Assembly (NCBI RefSeq): GCF_029428875.1
Contig: NZ_JAJSOO010000001.1
Location: forward strand, 1,736,001 to 1,800,000
Source: Streptomyces sp. JH34
GTDB taxonomy: Bacteria; Actinomycetota; Actinomycetes; Streptomycetales; Streptomycetaceae
DNA length: 64,000 nt
Reading direction: 5' to 3'
The position numbers were made by a program, and so were the translations under genes. The number at the start of each line of letters is the position of its first letter. Position 1 is the first letter of the stretch. The notes beneath the pieces are model-generated. The model saw only the letters and a list, made by a program, of their open reading frames with translations, ran no database searches and was not told the DNA's origin. Below, piece after piece: positions 1 to 8,168 of this stretch.

Positions 1-1130
1 GTGCGGCTGAGCCGGGCTCCGCGGGCGATGGGCAGCCCGCGCCCCTTGGCGACCTCCTCGTGCGTGACGATGTGCACGTCGAGGTCGGGCCCGGACTCGC
101 GGGCGACGGTCGCTCCCACCCCGGGGCCGTAGATGTACTGCCAGGCCTTGCGGCGGCTGGAGCCGAGGACGATCTGGGTGGCGTTGACGCCCCGGGCGAA
201 CGCGAGGAGCGCGGAGGGTATGTCGTCGCCGATGACGTGGTGGAAGGTGCCCCCGAGGTCCTCGACGAGGGTGCGCTGGACGGCGAGCTCCTTGGGGGAG
301 GCGGAGGTCAGGCCGTCGCTGCGGGCGATGTACACGGCGAGGATCTCGCTGCCGGATCCTTTTGCGGCCATCCGGGAGGCGCGGCGGATGAGCGTGCGGC
401 CCTCCGGTCCGCCGGTCAGCCCGACGACGATGCGCTCGCGGGCCTGCCAGGGGGCGCTGATGTCGTGTTCGCCGCGGTACTGCTGGAGGTACTCGTCGAC
501 CCGGTCGGCGACCCACAGGAGTGCCAGCTCGCGCAGGGCGGTGAGGTTGCCGGGGCGGAAGTAGTTGGACAGGGCTGCGTCGACCTTGTCGGACTGGTAG
601 ATGTTGCCGTGGGCCATGCGGCGCCGCAGCGACTGTGGCGACATGTCGACGAGTTCGATCTGGTCCGCGCGCCGGGCGACCTCGTCGGGGATGGTCTCCT
701 GCTGTCGCACCCCGGTTATCGCCTCCACGACGTCGCCGAGGGACTCCAGGTGCTGGATGTTGACGGTGGACACCACGTCGATGCCGGCCTTGAGGAGTTC
801 CTCGACGTCCTGCCAGCGCTTGGCGTTGCGGGAGCCGGGCACGTTGGTGTGCGCGAGCTCGTCCACGAGCGCCACGGCGGGCGCCCGCTCCAGGACGGCG
901 TCGACGTCCATCTCCGCGAAGACGGCCGAGCGGTGTTCGATGTCGCGGCGGCGGATCTGCTCCAGGCCCTGCAGCAGCACCTCCGTGCGGGGCCGGTCGT
1001 GGTGCTCCACGAAGGCGACGACGCAGTCCGTGCCCCGCTCCACCCGGCGGTGGGCCTCGGCCAGCATCGCGTACGTCTTGCCGACGCCGGGTGCCGCACC
1101 CAGGTAGATCCGAAGCTTGCCGCGTGCCAT
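1..1130 (-). CDS. kdpD: Sensor kinase KdpD, N-terminal part (cut by window edge)
   Basis: Osmosensitive K+ sensor kinase that controls the KdpFABC potassium pump through KdpE. About 376 codons are visible. They cover the cytoplasmic N-terminal KdpD domain with a Walker A motif GAAPGVGKT (residues 11-19), the motif LVDELAHTN, and the following USP-like nucleotide-binding domain (RIVVGLTGGPEG, VLGSSRR). The membrane segments and the histidine kinase core lie beyond the left edge, so integrity cannot be judged. The ATG at 1130 is the first in-frame start before the conserved MARGKLRIYLG opening; a weak GGGG ribosome site precedes it. kdpE is expected just outside the window. The family assignment is very secure. 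Confidence 0.93.
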   Translation of the reverse strand, partial: MARGKLRIYLGAAPGVGKTYAMLAEAHRRVERGTDCVVAFVEHHDRPRTEVLLQGLEQIRRRDIEHRSAVFAEMDVDAVLERAPAVALVDELAHTNVPGSRNAKRWQDVEELLKAGIDVVSTVNIQHLESLGDVVEAITGVRQQETIPDEVARRADQIELVDMSPQSLRRRMAHGNIYQSDKVDAALSNYFRPGNLTALRELALLWVADRVDEYLQQYRGEHDISAPWQARERIVVGLTGGPEGRTLIRRASRMAAKGSGSEILAVYIARSDGLTSASPKELAVQRTLVEDLGGTFHHVIGDDIPSALLAFARGVNATQIVLGSSRRKAWQYIYGPGVGATVARESGPDLDVHIVTHEEVAKGRGLPIARGARLSR

Positions 1131-1312
1131 GGCCCCATTGTCTTCTCTGAACGGGCCGCCGCCGATACGGGAGCCGGTGTCGAAGCTACCCCGAGGAAAT
1201 CCGGCATATGGGGTCAGGGCCGGACGCGGGGACCGTCTTGACGGGATTCTGATGCGGCCGCACCCGACGCGGGGCCGAGGTCACAGCCCTGTCGGCCCCG
1301 CCCCGCCCGCCG

Positions 1313-2047
1313 CTACGCGTGCTCGACGATGTGCCCGTCGCTGAGCTCCAGGACCCGGTCGGCGAAGCTGAGCAGCTGTGGGTCGTGGGTGGCCACGAGG
1401 ACGGTGACACCCTCGCTGCGGACGACGGCCCGCAGCAGGTGCATGACCGAGAGGCCCGTCTCCGCGTCGAGCTGCCCGGTGGGCTCGTCGGCGATCAGGA
1501 GGGCGGGCCGGTTGGCGAGTGCCCTGGCGATGGCGACACGCTGCTGCTGGCCTCCGGAGAGCTCCCCCGGGCGCTGCCGGCTGTGGTCGCCGAGGCCCAC
1601 CAGGGAGAGCAGCAGTGCCACTCGTTCCTCACGCTCGTGAGGATCGGCCTTCCGCAGGCGCAGGGGCACGCCCACGTTCTCGGCCGCGGTCAGGATCGGG
1701 ATCAGCCCGAAGGACTGGAAGATGAAGCCGATCCGGTCCCTGCGCAGCTCCAGCAGGCCGTCCTCGTCGAGTCCGGAGAGGTCGGTGCCACCGACGGTGA
1801 TCCTGCCGCCGTCCGGTGCGTCGAGGCCGCCGACGAGATTGAGCAGGGTGGTCTTGCCCGATCCCGAACGTCCCTTGAGCGCCACGAGTTCGCCGCGCGG
1901 GACCTCGAAGGAGACCCCCCGCAGGGCGTGCACGGCTGCGGCGCCGGTGCCGTACGAGCGGTGCAGGTCCTCGACGCGCACCATGGGGCCGCCGGCCGGG
2001 CTCCCGGCCAGGCCCGTGCCGCTCTGTCCGTCGGTGCTCGGTGTCAT
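1313..2047 (-). CDS. ABC transporter ATP-binding protein (MacB/LolD type)
   Basis: A 244-residue nucleotide-binding subunit of the lipoprotein/macrolide export class. Walker A is GRSGSGKTT, the signature is LSGGQQQR, Walker B is LLIADEPTG, and the H-loop lies in VATHD. The ATG at 2047 is preceded by a strong GGGGGAG ribosome site and is preferred over longer in-frame starts. No permease gene adjoins it: downstream is kdpD and upstream is the terminator of the dut operon. It is therefore an orphan ATPase here, whose FtsX-like partner must be encoded elsewhere or lost. The substrate cannot be inferred. Confidence 0.88.
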   Translation of the reverse strand: MTPSTDGQSGTGLAGSPAGGPMVRVEDLHRSYGTGAAAVHALRGVSFEVPRGELVALKGRSGSGKTTLLNLVGGLDAPDGGRITVGGTDLSGLDEDGLLELRRDRIGFIFQSFGLIPILTAAENVGVPLRLRKADPHEREERVALLLSLVGLGDHSRQRPGELSGGQQQRVAIARALANRPALLIADEPTGQLDAETGLSVMHLLRAVVRSEGVTVLVATHDPQLLSFADRVLELSDGHIVEHA

Positions 2048-2135
2048 CGCTCTCCCCCGTGCGTACGCGGCCGTGCGTACCGCTCCCTCGGCAACGGCCA
2101 GTATGTGCGTGAGGCGCCCGGTGAGGCAATGGAAA

Positions 2136-2178
2136 GGCCGGTGGGCCGCGCCCCTCTCCGGGACGCGGCCCACCGGCC
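2136..2178 (-). terminator. Hairpin terminator after the DUF3710 gene
   Basis: A perfect 15-bp inverted repeat (2136-2150 with 2164-2178) with a 13-nt loop lies just past the stop codon of the dut-DUF3710 operon. It separates that operon from the ABC ATPase gene on the same strand. Confidence 0.8.
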
Positions 2179-2198
2179 GGAACGAGCTGGGGGCGCGG

Positions 2199-2969
2199 TC
2201 AGCGCACCTCGGTGATCTCGGGCCCGCGCTGGAGCTGGCCCATGCCACCGGAGAACTTCGAGCTCTCCTGGTCCTCCTGCTGCACGCCCTCGGGCACCAT
2301 CTGCGCGTCGTCGGGGAGCTTGAGGACGATGGGGTCGCGCGGGGCCATCGGGCCGTCACCGCGGACGACGACGGTGTCCCGGAAGATCGTCTCCAGCAGC
2401 CCGGCGGCGTCCGGCTGCACCGCGCCCTGGCCGGAGATCACACCGCGCAGGAACCACCGCGGTCCGTCGACGCCGACGAAGCGCACCAGCTGTACGCCGT
2501 TCTTCCCGTCCGGGAGCTGTACGGGGACCTGGGCGCGCAGTTCCCAGCCCAGCGGGCCCTCGACCTCGTCGATGACCCCGCCCTGCTGGGTGATGCCCGA
2601 GGCGATCTCCTCACGCACCTCGCCCCAGATGCCCTCCTTCTTGGGGGCCGCGAAGGCCTGCAGCTGGACCGCGCTGTCGCGCAGCACGACGGTGGCCGCG
2701 ACGATCGCGTCACCGGCGACCTCCACCCGGAGCTCCATGCCCTCGACCCCGGGCACGAAGATGCCGCCCAGGTCCACCCGGCCCTCGCCGGGCCGGGAGA
2801 CCTCGGAGATGTCCCACGGCCCGTCGGGGCGGGGGGCCGGCGGAAGGTTCGTGCGGCGCGAGCCGTTCTCGGCCCCGGTGCCGTCGAGCTCGTCGGCGAC
2901 CTGCTCGGCCTCGCGCGCTTCGTCCGCCGTGTCCTCGGCGGAACCACTGTTCTTGCGACGTCCGAACAC
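2199..2969 (-). CDS. DUF3710 domain protein
   Basis: A 256-residue protein of the actinobacterial DUF3710 family (homologous to Mycobacterium Rv2696c). Function is unknown. The N-terminus is short, basic and then acidic (FGRRKNSG, then a Glu/Asp-rich stretch). The globular part includes GPWDISEV and LRFV-like segments typical of the family. The GTG at 2969 is chosen because a GAAGGAC ribosome site lies about 7 nt upstream. It follows dut with a 1-bp gap, so the two are almost certainly co-transcribed. The conserved neighbourhood dut/DUF3710/DUF3093/DUF4193 is shared with mycobacteria. Confidence 0.88.
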   Translation of the reverse strand: MFGRRKNSGSAEDTADEAREAEQVADELDGTGAENGSRRTNLPPAPRPDGPWDISEVSRPGEGRVDLGGIFVPGVEGMELRVEVAGDAIVAATVVLRDSAVQLQAFAAPKKEGIWGEVREEIASGITQQGGVIDEVEGPLGWELRAQVPVQLPDGKNGVQLVRFVGVDGPRWFLRGVISGQGAVQPDAAGLLETIFRDTVVVRGDGPMAPRDPIVLKLPDDAQMVPEGVQQEDQESSKFSGGMGQLQRGPEITEVR

Positions 2970-2970
2970 G

Positions 2971-3498
2971 TCAACGTCCTTCCCGGTCGGATACGACCGA
3001 AGCGTAGCTGTTCCCACCCTGGGTGTTACCGCCCGTGACGCCGTCCACCGCGGCGTGGCCGCCGGTGGATCCGAAGCCCCCCTCGGCCCGCGCCGAGCCG
3101 GGGAGCTCCGTCACCTCGTGGAAGCGCACCTTCTCGACCTGCTGGACGACCAGTTGGGCAATCCGGTCGAACCGTTCGAACCTCACGGTCTCGCGTGGGT
3201 CGAGATTGACCACGATGACCTTGATCTCTCCACGGTACCCGGCATCGACCGTCCCTGGGGCGTTCACGAGAGCCACTCCGCAGCGGGCCGCGAGGCCGGA
3301 GCGTGGGTGCACGAAGGCGGCGTACCCGTCGGGCAGGGCGATCGACACCCCGGTGGGGAGCACCGCCCGTTCACCCGGGGCGAGCTCCGCGGCCTCGGTG
3401 GTGACCAGGTCGGCACCCGCGTCACCGGGGTGCCCGTAGCCGGGGATCGGCACGTCCGGGTCGACCCGGCGGATGAGCACGTCGACGGGGTGGCGCAT
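2971..3498 (-). CDS. dut: Deoxyuridine 5'-triphosphate nucleotidohydrolase (dUTPase)
   Basis: Hydrolyses dUTP to dUMP and pyrophosphate, keeping uracil out of DNA and feeding dTMP synthesis. The 175-residue protein has all five motifs of trimeric dUTPases in order: PGDAGADL, HPRSGLA, VNAPGTVDAGYRGEI, RFDRIAQLV and the Gly-rich C-terminal arm EGGFGSTGG. The C-terminal tail is about 25 residues longer than minimal bacterial forms. The start codon overlaps the stop of the upstream thioesterase gene (ATGA), so translation is probably coupled. DUF3710 follows 1 bp downstream. Confidence 0.96.
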   Translation of the reverse strand: MRHPVDVLIRRVDPDVPIPGYGHPGDAGADLVTTEAAELAPGERAVLPTGVSIALPDGYAAFVHPRSGLAARCGVALVNAPGTVDAGYRGEIKVIVVNLDPRETVRFERFDRIAQLVVQQVEKVRFHEVTELPGSARAEGGFGSTGGHAAVDGVTGGNTQGGNSYASVVSDREGR

Positions 3499-4082
3499 CA
3501 GGGGTTCACCTCGAAGGCGCGGGCACGCCGGATCTGGTCCGGGTCGGACATGGCGGCCTGGATCTCCTCCGGCCGTCCGTTGTCGATGAAGTGCTCCACC
3601 TTGACCTCGATGAAGAGGGCCTCCGCACGGACCGCGACGGGCCCCTCGGGGCCGCCGGTCCGTCCCGTGGCCCGGCAGTAGATCTTCCGGCCGTGGACCG
3701 CGGTGACCTCGGCCTCCAGGAAGAGCACGGTGTCGACCGGGACCGGCAGGACGTAGTCGGTCTCCAGCCGTCCGGTCACCGCGATGACCCGCAGCAGCCA
3801 GCTCAGCGCGCCGAGCGTCTCATCCATCGCCGTGGCCAGGACACCGCCGTGCGCCAGTCCCGGAGCGCCCTGGTGGGCCTGCTTCACGGTGAACTCGGCG
3901 GTGACGCTCACGCCCTCCCCTGCCGTCGCCTGGAGGTGCAGCCCGTGCGGCTGCCCGCCACCGCAGCCGAAACAGTGTTCGTAGTGGGAGCCGAGAAGCT
4001 CTCCGGGCGCGGGGGCGTCAGGATGGCGGACGGGCTTCACCGCGTCGGCCGGGGGTGTCAGACGTGCAGATGTTCCACTCAC
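3498..4082 (-). CDS. PaaI-family hotdog thioesterase
   Basis: A 194-residue predicted acyl-CoA thioesterase. The hotdog signature AHGGVLATAMDETLG holds the expected His-Gly-Gly and acidic catalytic positions. The N-terminal segment HYEHCFGCGG is a Cys-rich lead seen in many actinobacterial members. The GTG at 4082 is preferred (AAGG about 10 nt upstream); a later ATG-like start cannot be excluded. It is the first gene of the operon with dut and DUF3710 and diverges from the DUF3093 gene, which starts 58 bp away, so both promoters share this short gap. The substrate is unknown. Confidence 0.85.
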   Translation of the reverse strand: MSGTSARLTPPADAVKPVRHPDAPAPGELLGSHYEHCFGCGGGQPHGLHLQATAGEGVSVTAEFTVKQAHQGAPGLAHGGVLATAMDETLGALSWLLRVIAVTGRLETDYVLPVPVDTVLFLEAEVTAVHGRKIYCRATGRTGGPEGPVAVRAEALFIEVKVEHFIDNGRPEEIQAAMSDPDQIRRARAFEVNP

Positions 4083-4140
4083 AGCCGCAGACCTTACCCG
4101 CGCCGTCGACCGCGGGTCGCGCCGTGCCAAGCTTGCTTTC

Positions 4141-4596
4141 ATGCAGCCTTCCGCACCGCCCTTCGACGAACGTCTCACAGCGCCCCGTTCGTGGTGGCTC
4201 ATCGCCTTCGGGATCGGCGTCGCGTGCGCGCTCGTCTTCCTGCCGCTCGGCCTGCTGCCCATGCTCGGCGGCCTCGTGGCCGGTACGGCAGCGGCGTGCG
4301 TGGCCGTCAGCTCGTACGGCTCCGCCCGCATCCGTGTCGTCGCGGGCGCCCTCGTCGCGGGCGATGCCCGGATCCCCCTGGAGGCGCTCGGCGACGCCGA
4401 GGTGCTGGACGGGGAGGAGGCGCGCGCCTGGCGCTCGTACAAGGCGGATCCGCGCGCCTTCATGCTGCTGCGCAGCTACATCCCGACGGCGGTGCGGGTG
4501 GAGGTCACGGACCCGCAGGACCCGACGCCGTACGTCTACCTGTCGACCCGTGAGCCGCAGGCCCTGGTGGCGGCACTCGCGCCCGTGGCCGCCTGA
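4141..4596 (+). CDS. DUF3093 membrane protein
   Basis: A 151-residue protein of the DUF3093 family (Mycobacterium Rv2698 homologue). After a short cytoplasmic lead (FDERLTAPRSWW) come two adjacent hydrophobic helices (about residues 20-57). A soluble C-terminal domain with the conserved LDGEEARAWRSYKADPRAF region follows. Its role is unknown; the conserved position next to dut in actinobacteria is the main clue. It is transcribed alone, divergently from the thioesterase-dut operon, and is convergent with the next gene, 11 bp away. Confidence 0.87.
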   Translation: MQPSAPPFDERLTAPRSWWLIAFGIGVACALVFLPLGLLPMLGGLVAGTAAACVAVSSYGSARIRVVAGALVAGDARIPLEALGDAEVLDGEEARAWRSYKADPRAFMLLRSYIPTAVRVEVTDPQDPTPYVYLSTREPQALVAALAPVAA

Positions 4597-4607
4597 CAGG
4601 ACCGGAT

Positions 4608-5552
4608 TCAGCGGCCGGGGCCTTCCAGCCCCTCGGGGAGTTCCTCGGGGGGCTTCGCCGGCTGTTCCAGCGGGGGGAGTTCGGGGAGGCGGTCCCAGGG
4701 GATCCGGTGGCGCCGCAGGTCGTTCCTGACCCGGTCGGCGAGCTTCCTGGTGTCCCGCCGGTTCATCATCGCGCCGACGGCCGCGCCGATCATGAACGGG
4801 ATGAGGTTCGGCAGGTCGCGCACGGTGCGCTTGATGATCTGCTGGCGCAGTTCGCGCTTCATCTGTCCGCCCAGCGCCGCGTCGAGCGTGGTGGGGCGGG
4901 AGACGTCGATGCCGCGCTCCTCCGTCCAGGACGTCAGATAGGCGGTGCTGCGCCGGCCGAGGTTGCCCTGCGGGCGTCGGCCGTAGACCTCGTGGAGCTC
5001 GGCGACGAGCTTCAGCTCGACAGCGGCCACTCCGGTGATCTCGGCTGCCAGCTCGGCGAGCATGGCCGGTGGGACGGGCATCATCGCCGCGGCGCCGATG
5101 CCCGCGCCGACGGTCGCCGTGGCGTTGCAGGCGCCCGCGACGAGTTTGTCGGCTAGCTCTTCGGGGCCGAGCCCCGGGAACTGTCTGCGCAGGGTGGCGA
5201 GGTCACGCACCGGGACGCGGGGGGCGATGTCGATGATCCGGTCGGCCACCGCGCCCAGGGCGGTCAGGGCGCTCTCCCTGCTCCTGGCGACGCCTCGTCC
5301 CAGTGCGCGCAGGCGGCCGGCGCCTTTCGGGGACCCCTCCTGACCGGGTGGTGTGTCAGTTGTTCGTAGCGCCTCGAGCGAGGCCGGACGGCCCCGCTCG
5401 TCGTCAGGTGTGCTGCCGGGAGAGGCGGACAGGGCGGTCCGGTGCTCGGCTGTGGGGCTCTCGCCCTTCGCCGGGCCCGCGCCGCCCTGGTGTGCCTCCG
5501 ACGACTTCGTGCGCCGCAAGCGCCGCTTCCGGAACGGTGTGTCGCCTGCCAC
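4608..5552 (-). CDS. Conserved actinobacterial protein, EcsC-like C-terminal region
   Basis: A 314-residue protein without a firm family name. The first 100 residues are polar and probably disordered, opening with a basic RKRRLRRTK patch. From about residue 110 comes a helical domain with two Gly/Ala-rich hydrophobic segments (VGAGIGAAAMMP and IPFMIGAAVGAMMN). This arrangement recalls EcsC-type proteins and suggests membrane association. The GTG start has GAGGTAGG upstream. It lies 12 bp behind the DUF4193 gene on the same strand, so co-transcription is likely. I infer no specific function. Confidence 0.75.
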   Translation of the reverse strand: MAGDTPFRKRRLRRTKSSEAHQGGAGPAKGESPTAEHRTALSASPGSTPDDERGRPASLEALRTTDTPPGQEGSPKGAGRLRALGRGVARSRESALTALGAVADRIIDIAPRVPVRDLATLRRQFPGLGPEELADKLVAGACNATATVGAGIGAAAMMPVPPAMLAELAAEITGVAAVELKLVAELHEVYGRRPQGNLGRRSTAYLTSWTEERGIDVSRPTTLDAALGGQMKRELRQQIIKRTVRDLPNLIPFMIGAAVGAMMNRRDTRKLADRVRNDLRRHRIPWDRLPELPPLEQPAKPPEELPEGLEGPGR

Positions 5553-5564
5553 GGCCGGCCTACC

Positions 5565-5861
5565 TCAGTCGCAGTCGCGGCAGATGGGCTGGCCGTTCTT
5601 CTCGCGCGCCAGCTGGCTGCGGTGGTGCACGAGAAAACAGCTCATGCAGGTGAACTCGTCGGCCTGCTTGGGCAGGACCCGCACGGCGAGCTCTTCGTTG
5701 GACAGGTCCGCGCCGGGCAGCTCCAGTCCTTCAGCCGCGTCGAACTCGTCCACGTCGACGGCGGATGCCGTCTTGTCGCTCCGACGAGCCTTGAGCTCCT
5801 CGAGGCTGTCCTGATCGACGTCGTCGTCGGTCTTGCGTGGGGTGTCGTAATCCGTTGCCAT
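5565..5861 (-). CDS. DUF4193 zinc-ribbon-like protein
   Basis: A 98-residue acidic protein of the DUF4193 family (Mycobacterium Rv2699c homologue). The C-terminal half has two Cys pairs, TCMSC and ICRDC, with HH between them, a probable zinc site. The N-terminal half is rich in Asp and Glu. The ATG at 5861 has a clear GGGGGAGAG ribosome site. Family members are conserved in actinobacteria beside dut and the principal sigma factor region. A transcription-related role is possible but unproven. Confidence 0.9.
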   Translation of the reverse strand: MATDYDTPRKTDDDVDQDSLEELKARRSDKTASAVDVDEFDAAEGLELPGADLSNEELAVRVLPKQADEFTCMSCFLVHHRSQLAREKNGQPICRDCD

Positions 5862-6265
5862 GTCGCTCTCCCCCTCATGGGTGTCTGCGGTGTCTCAGCG
5901 CACGTAACGCGTGAGAGGCCGGACTTGTGCCCGACCTGAGGCGGAGATTTTGCCTCACATCAAGGTCTGTTACTCAATCGACACCCAACCGGATCCCTCG
6001 TGAGCGATCAGCTTGGGTGGCGATGGGGACCGTACACGGTCCGATTGCTGCAGTTCACGGGCGCCACCCCGTGTACTTCCCGTGATATCACCCCCCGGAA
6101 ACCCGGACGTTTCCAGGCTTTCGGGCGGCGATGTGATCACGGAGAGTAGAGAGACCGAAAACCGCTTCTGTGATCGATCACACAGGGACAGAACGGAAAC
6201 GGGGTTCGAAAATTCCGCCCAAAGCGAACAGAGCGATCCGATGCGGCCTCACACCGTGAAGCCTC
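5862..6265. other. 404-bp intergenic region behind cutS and before DUF4193
   Basis: No credible gene. It must contain the promoter of the DUF4193 operon (minus strand). Its left part is AT-richer than the surroundings and holds three GTGAT/ATCAC palindromes, listed separately. The right part (about 6190-6260) has GAAAA runs and no obvious terminator for cutS. Confidence 0.7.
6082..6182. promoter_or_regulatory. Cluster of three GTGAT-ATCAC palindromes
   Basis: Three perfect palindromes share one half-site: GTGATATCAC (6082-6091), GTGATCAC (6133-6140) and TGTGATCGATCACA (6169-6182). The last resembles a Crp/FNR-type operator (TGTGA-N-TCACA). They lie upstream of the DUF4193 gene and downstream of cutS. 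A protein-binding role is inferred from symmetry and repetition only. Confidence 0.5.
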
Positions 6266-7507
6266 TCAGACGGGCAGGGTGACGCGCATCACGAGACCAC
6301 CGCCCTCACGAGGCTCCGCGATGATACGGCCTCCGTGCGCCCGCGCGACGGATCGCGCGATCGACAGGCCGAGTCCCACGCCCTTGTCGCTGCCGGTGCG
6401 CTCCGTCCGCAGCCTGGTGAACGGCTCGAAGAGGTTGTCGATCTCGTACGCCGGAACCACGGGCCCGGTGTTCGACACCACCAGGAGCGCCTGCCCGTGC
6501 TGGAACTCGGTGGTGACCTCCACCCAGCCCTCCTGCGCCACGTTGTAGCGCACGGCGTTCTGCACGAGGTTGAGCGCGATCCGCTCCAGGAGGACTCCGT
6601 TGCCCTGGACGACCGCGGGAGCGCGCTCCCCCACGATCCGCACGCCCTTGCCGGCCGCCTCCGACCTGGCCTGGTCGATGGCGCGGTCCGCGACCTCGGC
6701 GAGGTCCACGGGCTTCCGCTCCACGATCTGGTTGTCGCTGCGGGCCAGCAGGAGCAGGCCCTCCACGAGTTGCTCGCTGCGCTCGTTCGTCGCCAGGAGC
6801 GTCTTGCCCAGCTGGTGGAGCTCCGGCGGGGCCTCGGGGTCGGAGAGATGGACCTCCAGCAGGGTGCGGTTGATCGCGAGGGGCGTGCGCAGCTCGTGCG
6901 AGGCGTTGCCGACGAACCGCTGCTGGGCCGTGAAGGCCCGCTCCAGCCGGTCGAGCATCTCGTCGAAGGTGTCCGCGAGCTCCTTCAGCTCGTCGTCCGG
7001 ACCGTCCAGCTCGATGCGCCGGGTGAGGTCCGTGCCGGCCACCCTGCGGGCGGTACGGGTGATCCGGCCCAGGGGGGACAGCACGCGTCCGGCCATGGCG
7101 TAGCCGAAGGCGAAGGCGATGATGCTGAGACCCACGAGGGCGAGGAGCGCCCTGTTCAGCAGGCTGTCGAGCGCGTGCTGCCGCTGCGCGGCGGTGCAGT
7201 CCTTGAGCATCTCGTTGAGCTGGGTGTTGTTCAGAGCGGAGCTCAGCTGCGGGCACATGTCGCTGGAGATCTGGACGCTCGTGCCCTTGACCTGGACATC
7301 GAGCCCACCGGCGTCGTGCAGCGCCTGCGCCGCCAGCATGTAGATGATCGACAGCAGCAGGATGCCCGCGATCAGGAACATGCCGCCGTACAGCAGCGTG
7401 AGCCGTATCCGGATGGTCGGGCGCAGCCAGGGGTACGGGGACTCCTGCGCCTTGGGTTCCCAGGTGGGTTTCGGTGGTGCCTTCATGGGCGCCGGGGAGG
7501 CTGCCAT
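6266..7507 (-). CDS. cutS: Sensor histidine kinase CutS
   Basis: The sensor of the CutRS two-component system, which in Streptomyces is reported to respond to envelope protein-folding stress. The 413-residue protein has a cytoplasmic lead, a transmembrane helix (about residues 36-62) and an extracytoplasmic loop with two cysteines (about 85 and 104). A second transmembrane helix at about 112-135 is followed by HAMP, the dimerisation box NASHELRTPL (phospho-acceptor His), the N-box NLVQNAVRYN and the G-box GVGLGLS. The start at 7507 is an ATG immediately preceded by GTG, with GAGG upstream. cutR ends 7 bp upstream, so the pair is one operon. Confidence 0.93.
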   Translation of the reverse strand: MAASPAPMKAPPKPTWEPKAQESPYPWLRPTIRIRLTLLYGGMFLIAGILLLSIIYMLAAQALHDAGGLDVQVKGTSVQISSDMCPQLSSALNNTQLNEMLKDCTAAQRQHALDSLLNRALLALVGLSIIAFAFGYAMAGRVLSPLGRITRTARRVAGTDLTRRIELDGPDDELKELADTFDEMLDRLERAFTAQQRFVGNASHELRTPLAINRTLLEVHLSDPEAPPELHQLGKTLLATNERSEQLVEGLLLLARSDNQIVERKPVDLAEVADRAIDQARSEAAGKGVRIVGERAPAVVQGNGVLLERIALNLVQNAVRYNVAQEGWVEVTTEFQHGQALLVVSNTGPVVPAYEIDNLFEPFTRLRTERTGSDKGVGLGLSIARSVARAHGGRIIAEPREGGGLVMRVTLPV

Positions 7508-7514
7508 CACGTCC

Positions 7515-8168
7515 TCAGATCCGGTATCCGGAGCCGGGGACGGTGACGATGACGGGGGGCTCGCCCAGCTTGCGGCGCAAGGTCATGACGGTCACCCGCA
7601 CCACGTTGGTGAAGGGGTCGGTGTTCTCGTCCCAGGCCTTCTCCAGCAGTTGTTCCGCCGAGACGACCGCGCCCTCGCTGCGCATCAGGACCTCCAGCAC
7701 CGCGAACTCCTTCGGGGCGAGCTGGATCTCCTGCTCGTCGCGGAAGACCTCCCGGCGGTTGGGGTCGAGCTTGATGCCGGCCCGCTCGAGCACGGGGGGC
7801 AGTGCGACCGTGGTGCGGCGCCCCAGGGCGCGCACCCGTGCGGTCAGCTCGCTGAAGGCGAAGGGTTTGGGCAGGTAGTCGTCCGCGCCGAGCTCCAGTC
7901 CCTCGACCCGGTCGCTGACGTCACCGGAGGCGGTGAGCATGAGCACCCGGGTGGGCATGCCGAGCTCGACGATCTTGCGGCAGACGTCGTCGCCGTGCAC
8001 CAGCGGGAGGTCGCGGTCCAGCACGACGACGTCGTAGTCGTTGACCCCGACGCGTTCGAGCGCCGCCGCTCCGTCGTAGACGACGTCGACGGCCATGGCC
8101 TCCCGGCGCAGTCCGGTGGCCACCGCATCGGCGAGCAGCTGCTCGTCCTCGACGACGAGTACGCGCAC
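7515..8168 (-). CDS. cutR: Response regulator CutR
   Basis: An OmpR/PhoB-class response regulator of 217 residues, the usual CutR length. The receiver domain has the phospho-acceptor Asp in VVLDRDLPLVHGDD, Thr in LTAS and Lys in PKPFAF. The C-terminal winged helix includes LAPKEFAVLEVLM and ends VIVTVPGSGYRI. The GTG at 8168 has a GGGAAGGA ribosome site. It is first in the operon with cutS. A terminator-like hairpin sits in its leader (listed separately). From memory the sequence is close to the S. lividans CutR. Confidence 0.95.
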   Translation of the reverse strand: MRVLVVEDEQLLADAVATGLRREAMAVDVVYDGAAALERVGVNDYDVVVLDRDLPLVHGDDVCRKIVELGMPTRVLMLTASGDVSDRVEGLELGADDYLPKPFAFSELTARVRALGRRTTVALPPVLERAGIKLDPNRREVFRDEQEIQLAPKEFAVLEVLMRSEGAVVSAEQLLEKAWDENTDPFTNVVRVTVMTLRRKLGEPPVIVTVPGSGYRI

